A stretch of DNA of 64,000 nt from Pseudomonas sp. 6D_7.1_Bac1 (GCF_025465945.1 NZ_JANLNW010000008.1:1-64000); one strand, 5' to 3'. Positions 54,077-63,125 are shown, numbered from the stretch's first letter. Notes: generated by a model not told the origin, from the sequence alone. Numbers and translations are program-made.

Positions 54077-54092
54077 AATAGATAGCGCTGTC
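54077..54092. promoter_or_regulatory. Candidate GntR site C
   Basis: AATAGATAGCGCTGTC upstream of gntP (60 bases before its start), third copy of the TAGCGCTGTC motif. Confidence 0.65.
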
Positions 54093-54123
54093 CCATTCGC
54101 AGACGGTTTAAACCCGCTTTAAT

Positions 54124-54131
54124 AACAACAA
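54124..54131 (+). promoter_or_regulatory. Possible Hfq/Crc CA motif in the gntP leader
   Basis: AACAACAACAAACAGGAG runs straight into the Shine-Dalgarno sequence of gntP. The AAC repeats are a close fit to the AANAANAA consensus, and the position beside the ribosome site is ideal for translational blocking. Confidence 0.6.
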
Positions 54132-54151
54132 CAAACAGGAGATACCCCCCC

Positions 54152-55504
54152 ATGTTTGGCATGTCCCACGAGTCGTTTCTGCTGCTTGATGCAGTGGTTA
54201 CCGTGATCGGATTGATTGTCCTGATCACCCGGTTCAAGTTTCATCCCTTCATTGCATTGATCATTGCTGCCGCTTTTCTCGGGCTGACTTCAGGTATGCC
54301 GATTGGCACCATCATCAAGGCGTTCCAGGACGGCTTCGGTGGGGTACTCGGGTTTGTCGGGATCATCCTTGCGCTGGGCACCATGCTCGGCAAAATGATG
54401 GCCGAATCGGGCGGGGCGGATCAGATCGCCCAGACCCTGATTCGCGCGTTCGGTAAAGAGCGCGTGCAGTGGGCCATGATGTTCGCCGCCTTTCTGGTGG
54501 GCATTCCGTTGTTCTTCGAAATCGGCTTTGTGCTGCTGATTCCGCTGGTGTTCATCGTTGCCCGCCGCACCGGCGTGTCGATCATCAAGATTGGTATCCC
54601 GTTGCTGGCCGGTCTTTCTGCCGTGCATGGCCTGGTTCCGCCGCACCCTGGCCCGTTGTTGGCGATCGGTGTGTTTGGCGCGGACATCGGTAAAACCATT
54701 CTCTACGGTCTGATCGTCGCGCTGCCGACGGCCATTATTGCCGGCCCGATCTACGGTACGTTCATTGCCAAGTACATCCCCGGTCATCCTAATCAGGAAC
54801 TGGTCGATCAGTTGTCCCGCGAGCCTCAGTCCAGCACCTTGCCGAGCTTCAGCATCACCTTGATCACCGTGCTGCTCCCGGTATTCCTGATGCTGCTCAA
54901 AACCTTTGCCGACATCGCGCTGCCGGACGGGCATTTCTTCCGTACGTGGATGGACATGATCGGTCACCCGATCTCGGCGTTGCTGCTGGCGTTACTGCTG
55001 TCGCTGTACACCTTTGGGCATCGCCAGGGCATCGGTTCCAAGCAAATTCTCAAACTGCTCGACGCGAGTCTGGCGCCGACCGCAGCGATCATCTTGATCA
55101 TCGGTGCCGGTGGTGGCTTCAAGCAGATGCTGGTGACCAGCGGTGTGGGGGATGTGATTGGTCACATGGCGGTGAGCGCACAGATTTCACCGATTTTGCT
55201 GGCCTGGCTGGTAGCGGCAGTGATCCGCGTAGCGACGGGCTCTGCGACCGTGGCGACCATTACTGGCGCGGGCATTGTGGTGCCAGTGGTGGGGATGATA
55301 CCGGGCGTGAACCGCGAGTTGCTGGTGCTGGCCACTGGTGCGGGCTCGTTGATTCTGTCTCACGTCAACGATGCAGGCTTCTGGCTGGTCAAGCAGTACT
55401 TCAACATGACCGTGGCCGAAACCTTCAAGACCTGGACCGCGATGGAAACCATTCTGTCCGTCGTTGCGCTGGGCTTCATCATGCTGCTGTCGTTGTTCGT
55501 CTAA
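54152..55504 (+). CDS. gntP: Gluconate permease, GntP family
   Basis: Inner-membrane gluconate:H+ symporter of 450 aa with about 12-14 hydrophobic helices. Family motifs include AFLVGIPLFFEIGFVLLIPL near residue 105 and GLVPPHPGPLLAIGVF near 155, and the late LILSHVNDAGFWLVKQYF. GntK and GntR are adjacent and the TAGCGCT site lies upstream. Functional completeness is not in doubt. A REP pair follows the stop. Confidence 0.95.
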   Translation: MFGMSHESFLLLDAVVTVIGLIVLITRFKFHPFIALIIAAAFLGLTSGMPIGTIIKAFQDGFGGVLGFVGIILALGTMLGKMMAESGGADQIAQTLIRAFGKERVQWAMMFAAFLVGIPLFFEIGFVLLIPLVFIVARRTGVSIIKIGIPLLAGLSAVHGLVPPHPGPLLAIGVFGADIGKTILYGLIVALPTAIIAGPIYGTFIAKYIPGHPNQELVDQLSREPQSSTLPSFSITLITVLLPVFLMLLKTFADIALPDGHFFRTWMDMIGHPISALLLALLLSLYTFGHRQGIGSKQILKLLDASLAPTAAIILIIGAGGGFKQMLVTSGVGDVIGHMAVSAQISPILLAWLVAAVIRVATGSATVATITGAGIVVPVVGMIPGVNRELLVLATGAGSLILSHVNDAGFWLVKQYFNMTVAETFKTWTAMETILSVVALGFIMLLSLFV

Positions 55505-55522
55505 GTACACCGCAAAAACAAA

Positions 55523-55611
55523 TGTGGGAGCGAGCCTGCTCGCGAAGAGGACCTGACATTCAACGATGATGTTGACTGTCAGACCGCTTTCGCGAGCAGG
55601 CTCGCTCCCAC
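55523..55611. repeat. REP inverted pair between gntP and alaC
   Basis: TGTGGGAGCGAGCCTGCTCG... and its inverted copy ...CGAGCAGGCTCGCTCCCA enclose about 40 bases, located between two convergent genes as at 26893. Confidence 0.9.
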
Positions 55612-55622
55612 CTTGTTATGTG

Positions 55623-56840
55623 TCAGACGTTAGGTTTGGCGACCAGCCCATCCGCCCGGAACATCCCGCGAATCCCGCGCACGGCCTGACGAATCCGGTC
55701 CTGGTTTTCGATCAGCGCGAAGCGTACATGGTCGTCGCCATATTCACCGAACCCCACCCCCGGCGAAACACAGACCTTGGCCTCGGCCAGCAGTTTCTTG
55801 GCGAACTCCAGTGAGCCCAGGTGCGCGTAGGCTTCAGGGATCTTGGCCCAGACGTACATCGAGGCTTTCGGATTTTCGACCATCCAGCCCAGTTCATGCA
55901 GGCCTTTGACCAGCACGTTGCGACGTTGCCGGTATTGCTCGGCGATGTCTTTGACGCACTGCTGATCACCTTCCAGCGCAGCGATGGCCGCCACTTGCAG
56001 CGGGGTGAAGGTGCCATAGTCGTGGTAGCTCTTGATCCGCGCCAGGGCGTTGACCAGTTCCGGGTTGCCGACCATGAAACCGATCCGCCAGCCAGCCATG
56101 TTGTAGCTTTTGGACAGGGTGAAAAACTCCACCGCAATGTCTTTGGCGCCCGGCACCTGCATGATCGATGGGGCTTTCCAGCCGTCGTAGACGATATCGG
56201 CGTAGGCCAGGTCGTGCACCACCAGTACGTCGTACTGCTTGGCGAGGGCGATCACGCGTTCGAAGAAGTCCAGTTCGACGCACTGTGCGGTCGGGTTGGA
56301 CGGGAAGCCGAGAATCATCATCTTCGGTTTCGGGATCGAACCGCGAATGGCCCGTTCCAGTTCAGCGAAAAAATCCACGCCAGGAATCAGCGGCACCGAG
56401 CGCACTTGGGCGCCGGCAATCACCGCACCGTAGATGTGGATCGGGTAGCTCGGGTTGGGCACCAGCACGGTGTCGCCCTGGTCGAGGGTGGCGAGCATCA
56501 AGTGCGCCAGGCCTTCCTTGGAACCGATGGTGACGATGGCTTCGGTTTCCGGGTCGATGTCGACCTCGTAGCGATCCTTGTACCAGTTGGAAATCGCCCG
56601 GCGCAGGCGCGGAATACCTTTGGACGTGGAGTAGCCGTGGGTGTCCTCGCGTTGGGCAACCGTGACCAGTTTTTCAACGATGTGCGGCGGCGTCGGGCCG
56701 TCGGGGTTACCCATGCTCAAGTCGATGATGTCTTCGCCACGACGACGGGCGGCCATCTTCAGCTCGGCAGTGATGTTGAATACGTAAGGGGGGAGTCGAT
56801 CTATGCGCGCAAAGCGGCGCGGCGAACCATGTTCGGCCAT
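55623..56840 (-). CDS. alaC: Alanine-forming aminotransferase, AlaC-like
   Basis: Class I PLP aminotransferase of 405 aa. The N-terminus [19 protein letters not shown] is the same as in E. coli AlaC, which makes alanine from pyruvate and glutamate. The PLP-binding lysine is in [16 protein letters not shown], with [14 protein letters not shown] as the substrate-pocket start. ATG 56840 is selected rather than the ATG at 56954 because it matches the known N-terminus. Stands alone; downstream is a REP pair. Confidence 0.92.
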   Translation of the reverse strand: MAEHGSPRRFARIDRLPPYVFNITAELKMAARRRGEDIIDLSMGNPDGPTPPHIVEKLVTVAQREDTHGYSTSKGIPRLRRAISNWYKDRYEVDIDPETEAIVTIGSKEGLAHLMLATLDQGDTVLVPNPSYPIHIYGAVIAGAQVRSVPLIPGVDFFAELERAIRGSIPKPKMMILGFPSNPTAQCVELDFFERVIALAKQYDVLVVHDLAYADIVYDGWKAPSIMQVPGAKDIAVEFFTLSKSYNMAGWRIGFMVGNPELVNALARIKSYHDYGTFTPLQVAAIAALEGDQQCVKDIAEQYRQRRNVLVKGLHELGWMVENPKASMYVWAKIPEAYAHLGSLEFAKKLLAEAKVCVSPGVGFGEYGDDHVRFALIENQDRIRQAVRGIRGMFRADGLVAKPNV

Positions 56841-57070
56841 TGTTGCCTCGAATAACGTAAGCGCCCGGAACCGTCCGAGCGACGCTGGCCACTGCGGTGG
56901 CCTGTGGCGGAAGATAAGGGCGCTGATGGCCGATTGTCTAGTGGTCAGGTTCAACTATTTTCGATGACACTGCTGACCGAACGTGCAAATTTTTGCTGTG
57001 CGCCGGCGCGTGCGCGCTTTTTGCAAAACACGGCTGTCACTTAAAAAAACACCACCAGACGGGATGAAAA

Positions 57071-57733
57071 ATGGAGTTTTCCAGCGGCTTTTTGCTGAGC
57101 CTTTCGCTGTGCCTGGATATCGGCGTGGCTAATATTGCGATGATCACACTGGCCATGCAGCGCGGGTATTTCCAGGGTTTCGCGTTGGGGCTCGGCACCT
57201 GTGTCGGCGACCTGGTTTACGCGGTGCTGGCGCTGGCCGGCATGACGGTGCTGCTGCAGTACTCGGCAGTGCGCTGGGTGTTGTGGGTGGGCGGTTCGGC
57301 GCTGCTGCTGTACTTCGCCGCGAAAATGATTTATTCGGCCATCCATCACAGCGCCGCGTTGGCGGAGGCGGGTGAGGTCAGTGCCGGCTCCCATCGCCGG
57401 GAGTTTTTCCGTGGGATTTTTCTGGCGATGTCATCGCCCAGCGCAATTCTCTGGTTCGCTGCCGTCGGCGGTACGTTGATTGCCCGTTCCGGGGGCGGCA
57501 GCCTGGCCAGTGCCGGACTCTTTCTGGCAGGGTTCTTTTGCGCCGGGCTGCTCTGGTGCGTGGCCCTGTGCCTGGCGGCAAGCCAGGGCGGCAAGCTCTT
57601 GGGTGACAAGCTTCTACGCTACTCTTACCTGGCATCTGCAGCGATCTTCTGCTATTTCGCGGTCTACGTGATCGTTTCCGGCTACCAGGAATTTATCGTC
57701 CCTGCGGCTGTTGCAGAACTTCCAGGCCTTTGA
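57071..57733 (+). CDS. LysE-family amino-acid/small-molecule exporter
   Basis: Membrane protein of 220 aa with about six hydrophobic spans and family motifs: the N-terminal GLxxGxxxxD-like region appears as SLCLDIGVANIAMITLAM and the LysE/RhtB hallmark as GFALGLGTCVGDLVYAVLALAG near residue 35. It lies downstream of a 116-base gap from alaC with opposite strand. Substrate unknown. Confidence 0.83.
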   Translation: MEFSSGFLLSLSLCLDIGVANIAMITLAMQRGYFQGFALGLGTCVGDLVYAVLALAGMTVLLQYSAVRWVLWVGGSALLLYFAAKMIYSAIHHSAALAEAGEVSAGSHRREFFRGIFLAMSSPSAILWFAAVGGTLIARSGGGSLASAGLFLAGFFCAGLLWCVALCLAASQGGKLLGDKLLRYSYLASAAIFCYFAVYVIVSGYQEFIVPAAVAELPGL

Positions 57734-57799
57734 CTGGGGGAATCCGGTTTGGCTTCTATACTTTTAGCCGAACCCACCTTCAGTTGCAGGAGATGATTC

Positions 57800-58288
57800 A
57801 TGGACGAGCCAAAAAAAGGCGTGATCGCTGAGCCGCGCTTCGAAACAGGGCATTTTCTGTTGATCGCCGGGCTTGGCGGGCGGTTTAGCGCGGATACCAC
57901 CGAAGGCATTCCCAAACTCTGGAAGAAATTCGAACCGCATATCGGCAATGTTCCAGGGCAAATAGGCGAGGTAACCTACGGCATCTGCTGCAACCCGGAT
58001 GGTAAAGGCGGTTTTGAGTACATCGCGGGTGTCGAGATCAGCAAGCTCGATGATCTGCCAGAACTCTACCGCTGGATCGAAATTCAGCCTCAGCACTACG
58101 CGGTGTTCAAGCACGAAGGTGGGCTGGATACTTTGCCGCAAACCTTTCAGTACATCTGGAAAACCTGGTTGCCGCAGTCGGGTCATGAGGCTGCCGATGC
58201 TCCGGAGTTCGAGCGCTACAGCGACGACTTCAATCCGAAACTCAATACCGGTGTGCTGGAAATCTGGGTGCCGCTCAAAACTGCCTGA
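57800..58288 (+). CDS. GyrI-like / AraC effector-binding-domain protein
   Basis: Protein of 162 aa with the effector-binding fold found alone or fused to AraC regulators (GyrI-like). FLLIAGLGGRFSADTTEGIPKLWKKF near residue 20 and a late LEIWVPL end fit that family. No HTH, so it cannot bind DNA by itself; small-molecule binding is likely. It starts 66 bases after the LysE gene and shares its direction. Confidence 0.75.
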   Translation: MDEPKKGVIAEPRFETGHFLLIAGLGGRFSADTTEGIPKLWKKFEPHIGNVPGQIGEVTYGICCNPDGKGGFEYIAGVEISKLDDLPELYRWIEIQPQHYAVFKHEGGLDTLPQTFQYIWKTWLPQSGHEAADAPEFERYSDDFNPKLNTGVLEIWVPLKTA

Positions 58289-58338
58289 ATGGGGTGAGAG
58301 GCGGGGTACTCAAGCGTCACCGCCTCTCGGTATCTGCA

Positions 58339-58449
58339 CTATTTACCTTTGCCGATTCGGCGCGCTCGCAGCACGTCGATCGACAGCGTGATAAAGCCAA
58401 AAGCACTGATGGTGAACAGCATAAGAAGACCGATCTGAACGCTACTCAT
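58339..58449 (-). CDS. Small single-span membrane protein
   Basis: A 36-residue ORF below usual size limits: MSSVQIGLLMLFTISAFGFI, then TLSIDVLRAR and a basic tail ending KGK. It has one hydrophobic helix at about residues 5-23 and a positively charged C-terminus, so it probably spans the inner membrane with N-out or N-in topology. GGGAATCTCACC provides a plausible, weak ribosome site before ATG. It is the only coding signal in the 325-base gap 58289-58613. Function unknown. Confidence 0.6.
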   Translation of the reverse strand: MSSVQIGLLMLFTISAFGFITLSIDVLRARRIGKGK

Positions 58450-58613
58450 GGTGAGATTCCCTATTCATGTCGAGAGACAGAAACAAGAAATAGTCCGAAC
58501 CTTAAGCGAAAGAAAGCCGCTATACGAAGGCTTTACGGGCCCGCAGATGATCGATATGCAGTCCTTATTAATTTATGATTCGCTCCCCCTTTTTTCGCTG
58601 ACCAGGCCACGCC

Positions 58614-59111
58614 ATGAACCCATCTACGACCGTCATTCGCCAGGTTACGCCCGCTGATCTTGACCGCTGCTTCGCTATTGAAATCCAGGCCTATGAAGGT
58701 GATGAGGCGGCCACTCGCGAGAAAATTGCCACGCGGATTGCCACTTGGCCACAAGGTTTTATCGTGGCCGAGGTCGAGGGTGTCGTCGCGGGGTTTATCA
58801 ATTCGGGTGCGGCGTATCAGGTGGAAATGGCTGATGAGGCCTTCAAGGAAATGGTCGGCCATGACCCGGATGGCCCGCAGGTGGTGATCATGTCGGTGGT
58901 GGTGCATCCGGACTTTCAGGGGCAGGGCCTGGCAAAATGCTTGATGACCGAGTTCATCGCCCGCATGCGTGAGTTGAACAAGATCCGCATCAACCTGATG
59001 TGCAAGGAACGGCACATTGCGCTGTATGCCGGGTTTGGTTTTGCCTACCTCAAGGTTTCCGCGTCTGACCACGGCGGCATGGCCTGGCATGAAATGGCGC
59101 TGGATCTGTAA
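58614..59111 (+). CDS. GNAT-family N-acetyltransferase
   Basis: Acetyltransferase of 165 aa. The acetyl-CoA motif is VVVHPDFQGQGLAKCLM near residue 98 (QxxGxG-type), with LMCKERHIALYAGFGF as the C-terminal beta-alpha motif. Converges with a second GNAT gene on the other strand after a four-base gap. Target amine unknown. Confidence 0.87.
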   Translation: MNPSTTVIRQVTPADLDRCFAIEIQAYEGDEAATREKIATRIATWPQGFIVAEVEGVVAGFINSGAAYQVEMADEAFKEMVGHDPDGPQVVIMSVVVHPDFQGQGLAKCLMTEFIARMRELNKIRINLMCKERHIALYAGFGFAYLKVSASDHGGMAWHEMALDL

Positions 59112-59115
59112 CGGT

Positions 59116-59601
59116 TCAGAAGGCCAGGGTCAGGCGCCGCTCATAGCCGATACGGCCCTTGTAAGCGTTACCGCTGTCGACCCAGCCTTGCTTGAGATAG
59201 AGCCCGAGCGCCGATTCGTTTTGCGCATCCACCGAAAGCTCCAGGCCTTTGATTTCTGGCCAGGCCTGACGCGCTACCTGTGGCAGGGCTTGCAGGAAGG
59301 CTTTGCCATAACCCCTGCCCTGGTGGCGGTGATCGACCTGCAGCGCGTGCAGTGTCGCCGTGTCTTCATGGGCCCAGTGTGGCAGGAACGGCGGGCGTTT
59401 CAGCATCAGGAAGGCGACAGGAATATCGTGAGCAAGCAGGGCAAAACCTTTGATGCCATCGCCCGGTGCAGACAACAAGGTGTGCAACGCCGTGTCGATA
59501 TCGCCAGAAAATTGCTGCTGCTGCGCAGGGATTTCGATGGCTTCCAGTTGCTGGCGCTGAGCGAGTGTCAGCTGTTCGTAGGGAACGAGTTGGGTGGTCA
59601 C
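59116..59601 (-). CDS. GNAT-family N-acetyltransferase
   Basis: Acetyltransferase of 161 aa. The acetyl-CoA loop is DHRHQGRGYGKAFLQALPQ near residue 92 (QGRGYG), followed by LELSVDAQNESALGLYLKQGW. It converges on the gene at 58614. Two unrelated-looking GNAT genes as neighbours occur by chance often. Target unknown. Confidence 0.87.
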   Translation of the reverse strand: MTTQLVPYEQLTLAQRQQLEAIEIPAQQQQFSGDIDTALHTLLSAPGDGIKGFALLAHDIPVAFLMLKRPPFLPHWAHEDTATLHALQVDHRHQGRGYGKAFLQALPQVARQAWPEIKGLELSVDAQNESALGLYLKQGWVDSGNAYKGRIGYERRLTLAF

Positions 59602-59679
59602 TGGCGGTGTCCGTGTTCCGACAAATATGAAGTTCGGATTTTAGCCAGTTTGCCGCGTCGACATTTATTTTATTTGAGC

Positions 59680-59706
59680 TGTCGATTTGGCTTTTGGCCA
59701 GACGAC
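59680..59706 (+). promoter_or_regulatory. Candidate ECF42-type promoter
   Basis: TGTCGA (59680-59685), a 17-base spacer and CGAC (59703-59706) lie upstream of the YCII-SRPBCC-sigma unit. A reverse TCGACA occurs at 59658. TGTCGA -35 boxes are reported for ECF42 sigma factors, which often control their own DGPF/YCII operon. The distance to the first ATG is about 158 bases. Confidence 0.45.
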
Positions 59707-59864
59707 TAAGGGTGTCTTCACACAGAAAACACTCGCAGATTCATCATGAATGCGTCACTTCGATGTCGTCGCGGCACTGCTCGAGTTGCAACCCAGATCG
59801 TCGGGATTTTCGCCAAATGCTTAATCTGCAGCCATAGTTGATCAGCCCGATCACGGAGAGCCTT

Positions 59865-60209
59865 ATGAAATACCTATGTCTGGTCTACAGCGACGAACGC
59901 CTGCTGCACACCTCGCCCGACAGCCCGGAAGATGCCGAGTGCATGGCCTACGCCGAGTCCGTGCAGGGCAGTGGCCGGATGCTCGCCGCCGAGGCACTGG
60001 AATCCGTTCAGGCCGCGACCACGGTGCGCATGCGTGGCGGCAAGCTGTCGATTACCGACGGCCCGTTCGCCGAAACCAAGGAGCAATTGGCCGGCTTCTA
60101 TTTGATCGATGCGAAGGACCTGAACGAAGCCATTCAGGTTGCCGGCAACATCCCGGCGGCCCGGGTCGGCAGCGTTGAAGTGCGCCCAGTACGTGAGTTG
60201 AATCCCTGA
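59865..60209 (+). CDS. YCII-related (DGPF) protein
   Basis: Small protein of 114 aa with the YCII/DGPF fold. The family signature is GKLSITDGPFAETKEQLAGFYLIDA near residue 67. ATG 59865 is selected since GGAGAG lies 6 bases upstream. DGPF proteins are the usual neighbours of ECF42 sigma factors, as here with an SRPBCC gene between. Enzymatic role, if any, unknown. Confidence 0.9.
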   Translation: MKYLCLVYSDERLLHTSPDSPEDAECMAYAESVQGSGRMLAAEALESVQAATTVRMRGGKLSITDGPFAETKEQLAGFYLIDAKDLNEAIQVAGNIPAARVGSVEVRPVRELNP

Positions 60210-60235
60210 TAACCACCAAAAACAGGAGTTTTGCC

Positions 60236-60727
60236 ATGAGCTTTCCCGAAGCAGGCGGCCAGCCTGCCGAACACGAGTTATCCATCTGTCGTTTGATTGA
60301 TGCGCCACGCAGCAAAGTGTTCCGCGCCTGGACTGAACCGCAATTGCTCGCCCAGTGGTGGGGGCCCCATGGCATGACCACGCCGGAGTGTGAGATGGAC
60401 CTGTGGGTCGGCGGCCAATTTCGCACGCTGATGCGCGCACCGGACGGCAGTGAGTACCCGACCTCGGGGGTGTACCTGGAGATCGTTGCGCCGCAGCGGA
60501 TTGTGTTCACCGATGCCTTCAAGCCTGGCTGGATTCCTTCGGGCAAGCCGTTCATGACCGCCGAAGTGATGTTCGATGAGGTCGACGGCAAAACGCTCTA
60601 CACCGCCCGCGCCATGCACTGGACCGAAGAGGATCGAAAGAACCATGAAGCCATGGGCTTTCATGACGGCTGGGGGCAGAGTCTGGATCGGTTGGTGACC
60701 CTGGTGACCACAGGCATGTCGGACTGA
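60236..60727 (+). CDS. SRPBCC (AHSA1-like) domain protein
   Basis: Soluble protein of 163 aa of the START/AHSA1-type fold. Typical pieces are ISICRLIDAPRSKVFRAW-like start, QWWGPHGMTTP near residue 38 and a late helix LDRLVTLVTTG. The ribosome site AGGAG is 7 bases upstream. The stop overlaps the sigma factor start (TGATG), so the three-gene unit is translationally coupled. May sense a hydrophobic ligand for the sigma module; this is inference. Confidence 0.87.
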   Translation: MSFPEAGGQPAEHELSICRLIDAPRSKVFRAWTEPQLLAQWWGPHGMTTPECEMDLWVGGQFRTLMRAPDGSEYPTSGVYLEIVAPQRIVFTDAFKPGWIPSGKPFMTAEVMFDEVDGKTLYTARAMHWTEEDRKNHEAMGFHDGWGQSLDRLVTLVTTGMSD

Positions 60728-61962
60728 TGCCGGGCGAGTCGGTCAAGGCGTTGGTCGAGAGGGTTTATCGCAACGAGTCGCGGCGCATTCTCGCCACATT
60801 GATTCGATTGCTGGGTGATTTCGACCTCGCCGAAGAGGCTTTGCATGAAGCCTTCTTCGTCGCGGTCGAACGCTGGCAGCGCGATGGCGTGCCCGATAAT
60901 CCACGGGCCTGGCTGGTGTCGACCGGGCGTTTCAAGGCCATTGACGGCTTGCGCCGTCGGGCGCGATTTGCGGCCTCGCAAGCGGCGTTGGTCGCACAGC
61001 TCGAAGAACTCGAAGAGGCCGACTGGAGTGTGGATGATGTGGAAGACGATCGCTTGCGGCTGATCTTCACCTGTTGCCACCCGGCCCTGGCGGCGGATGC
61101 GCAGGTGCCGTTGACGCTACGCGAAGTCTGCGACCTGACCACGGAGGAAATCGCCCGGGCCTTTCTCGCCGCACCGTCCACCATTGCCCAGCGTATCGTG
61201 CGTGCCAAAAGCAAAATCCGTGACGCAAAAATCCCCTATCAAGTGCCTTCCATTGCCGAGTTACCCGAGCGCCTCGACAGTGTGTTGCGGGTGATTTACC
61301 TGGTATTCAACGAAGGGTATTCGGCGTCGGTCGGCAGTGAGCTGACCCGCGAAGACCTGACCCGCGAAGCGATCCGTCTTGGCCGCTTGCTGATGGAACT
61401 GTTGCCGGAGCCTGAAGTGATGGGGTTGCTGGCGCTGATGCTGCTCAATGAATCGCGGCGCCCGGCCAGAACCTCGGCGTCGGGTGAGTTGATCGTGCTC
61501 GATGAGCAGGATCGCTCGCTGTGGAATGCCCGGATGATTGACGAAGGGTGTGCGTTGATCGAGCAGGCGCTGAGCACGCGTGGTTTTGGACCGTATTGTT
61601 TGCAAGCGGCGATCTCGGCGGTGCATGCCGAAGCCACGACGGCCGAGCAAACTGACTGGCCACAGATTGTGGGGCTGTATGACGTGTTGCTGCGGGTGCA
61701 GCCGTCGCCGGTGATTGAGCTCAATCGCGCGGCGGCGCTGTCCAGACGCGATGGGCCGTTGGCGGGGCTGAGATTGATCGACGAGATTCTGCAGCGTGGC
61801 GAGTTACTCGACTATCACCTGGCCCATTCGGCGCGCGCAGAGTTTTGCCGGCAGTTGGGGCGTGTTGAAGAGGCGAGGGCGGCTTATCTGCGCGCCCTTG
61901 AGTTGACTCAGCAAGTGCCGGAACGGCGGTTTATCGAGCGGCGGTTGAGTGAGTTGCAATGA
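60727..61962 (+). CDS. ECF42-like sigma factor with C-terminal extension
   Basis: Extracytoplasmic-function sigma factor of 411 aa. Region 2 (about 6-75, with LLGDFDLAEEALHEAFFVAVERW) and region 4 (about 125-175) occupy the first half. The remaining ~230 residues form a helical, TPR-like extension characteristic of ECF42, which lacks a separate anti-sigma and uses the extension for control. It follows YCII and SRPBCC genes in one coupled unit. Start ATG overlaps the SRPBCC stop. Regulon unknown beyond itself. Confidence 0.88.
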   Translation: MPGESVKALVERVYRNESRRILATLIRLLGDFDLAEEALHEAFFVAVERWQRDGVPDNPRAWLVSTGRFKAIDGLRRRARFAASQAALVAQLEELEEADWSVDDVEDDRLRLIFTCCHPALAADAQVPLTLREVCDLTTEEIARAFLAAPSTIAQRIVRAKSKIRDAKIPYQVPSIAELPERLDSVLRVIYLVFNEGYSASVGSELTREDLTREAIRLGRLLMELLPEPEVMGLLALMLLNESRRPARTSASGELIVLDEQDRSLWNARMIDEGCALIEQALSTRGFGPYCLQAAISAVHAEATTAEQTDWPQIVGLYDVLLRVQPSPVIELNRAAALSRRDGPLAGLRLIDEILQRGELLDYHLAHSARAEFCRQLGRVEEARAAYLRALELTQQVPERRFIERRLSELQ

Positions 61963-62009
61963 TGGCCGCACTCATCGCCCGTAGCAGCTGCCGAGCCACG
62001 TTCGAGCTT

Positions 62010-62154
62010 GTAGCAGCTGCCGAGCCCGCGAGGCTGCGTTCGGCTGCGAAGCAGTCGTAAAGTCGGGCAACGCGTGTTTCCAGGCAAACCGTGGACTCAG
62101 GATTTGCGAGGACTTCGTCCTCGAACGCAGCCTCGCGGGCTCGGCAGCTGCTAC
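62010..62154. repeat. 145-bp palindromic repeat, second full copy
   Basis: The 33-base end GTAGCAGCTGCCGAGCCCGC... at 62010-62042 is repeated as its exact complement at 62122-62154. Length and ends equal the copy at 31058. An extra partial end (GTAGCAGCTGCCGAGCCACG) lies immediately upstream at 61981-62000, the remains of a second element or a slipped copy. It sits between the sigma factor and LysR genes. Confidence 0.9.
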
Positions 62155-62182
62155 GGATACGGAGGTGGTTTCGCAGCGTATT

Positions 62183-63037
62183 TCACTCCAGCATCTTGCC
62201 CAGCAACCAGCTCCCCGCCGGCCCCGGCGGATGCAGGCGTGACCAGAGCGCGTCGACTGCCACCGGTTTCGGCCAGCCGCGGACCTTGAGTTCCTGCAAC
62301 GAACCTGCACCAAAGCGCCCGACCAGCCAGCGTGGCAAGGGGGCCCAGCCGAAGCCGCCTTGAGCCATTTCCAACAGCATCAGATAACTGGGCGCCGACC
62401 AGACCCGGCCTTGGGCGCGGGTTTCGTATGGATTGATGATGGTTGCCAGGCGCAACTCGCGGTGCTGTTGCAGGATGTTCTTGTCGACATGTTGCAGTGC
62501 CGCCAGCGGATGTTCGCGCGACACGAACAAGGCAATTTCCGTGCGCTCGTCGACCGTCGCGCTGTTCAGGTCTGCCGGGTAGTCAGACTGCATTTCGGCG
62601 AACGCGATATGCGCGCGACCGCGTTGCACCAACGCGATCAAGTCGTCGCACTCGGCAATCAGGCATTCGAGTTCCAGGTCCGGGTAACGCTGCTCGAAGT
62701 CGCTCAATGCGGCTTCAAAGCGGTCGGATTGATAGGTGTCGGAAATCGCTACCGTCAGTTTCGCCTCGACGCCCTGGGAAAGCTGCGCGGCGGTCATTTC
62801 GAGGCGGCTGGTGGCGGCCAGGATGTCCTCGGCGCGTTGCAACATGACATGCCCGGCCGACGTCAGGCTGGGCTTGCGACTGCTGCGATCGAACAGTGTC
62901 ACGTTCAGGTCGATTTCCAGGCTGGCGACGGCCGCGCTGATGGTCGATTGGCTTTTGCCGAGTTTGCGTGCGGCTGCGGAAAACGAGCCTTGGGTCGCCG
63001 CCTGGACGAACGCCAGCAGCACTTCATGTGAGGCCAT
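62183..63037 (-). CDS. LysR-family transcriptional regulator
   Basis: Regulator of 284 aa. The winged helix is at about 1-60 (VLLAFVQAATQGSFSAAARK, then SQSTISAAVASLEIDLNVTLF) and the co-inducer domain from about 90. It is divergent from the PACE-family efflux gene with an 88-base gap, an arrangement seen for PACE regulators, so it probably controls it. Confidence 0.88.
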   Translation of the reverse strand: MASHEVLLAFVQAATQGSFSAAARKLGKSQSTISAAVASLEIDLNVTLFDRSSRKPSLTSAGHVMLQRAEDILAATSRLEMTAAQLSQGVEAKLTVAISDTYQSDRFEAALSDFEQRYPDLELECLIAECDDLIALVQRGRAHIAFAEMQSDYPADLNSATVDERTEIALFVSREHPLAALQHVDKNILQQHRELRLATIINPYETRAQGRVWSAPSYLMLLEMAQGGFGWAPLPRWLVGRFGAGSLQELKVRGWPKPVAVDALWSRLHPPGPAGSWLLGKMLE

Positions 63038-63125
63038 GAACTATCGCCTTGATCGATGGTTACTGGTTATGAAGTATCGGTGTGGTGACGGATGATGGCA
63101 ACACATTCACCCAGGGAGCTTGATC

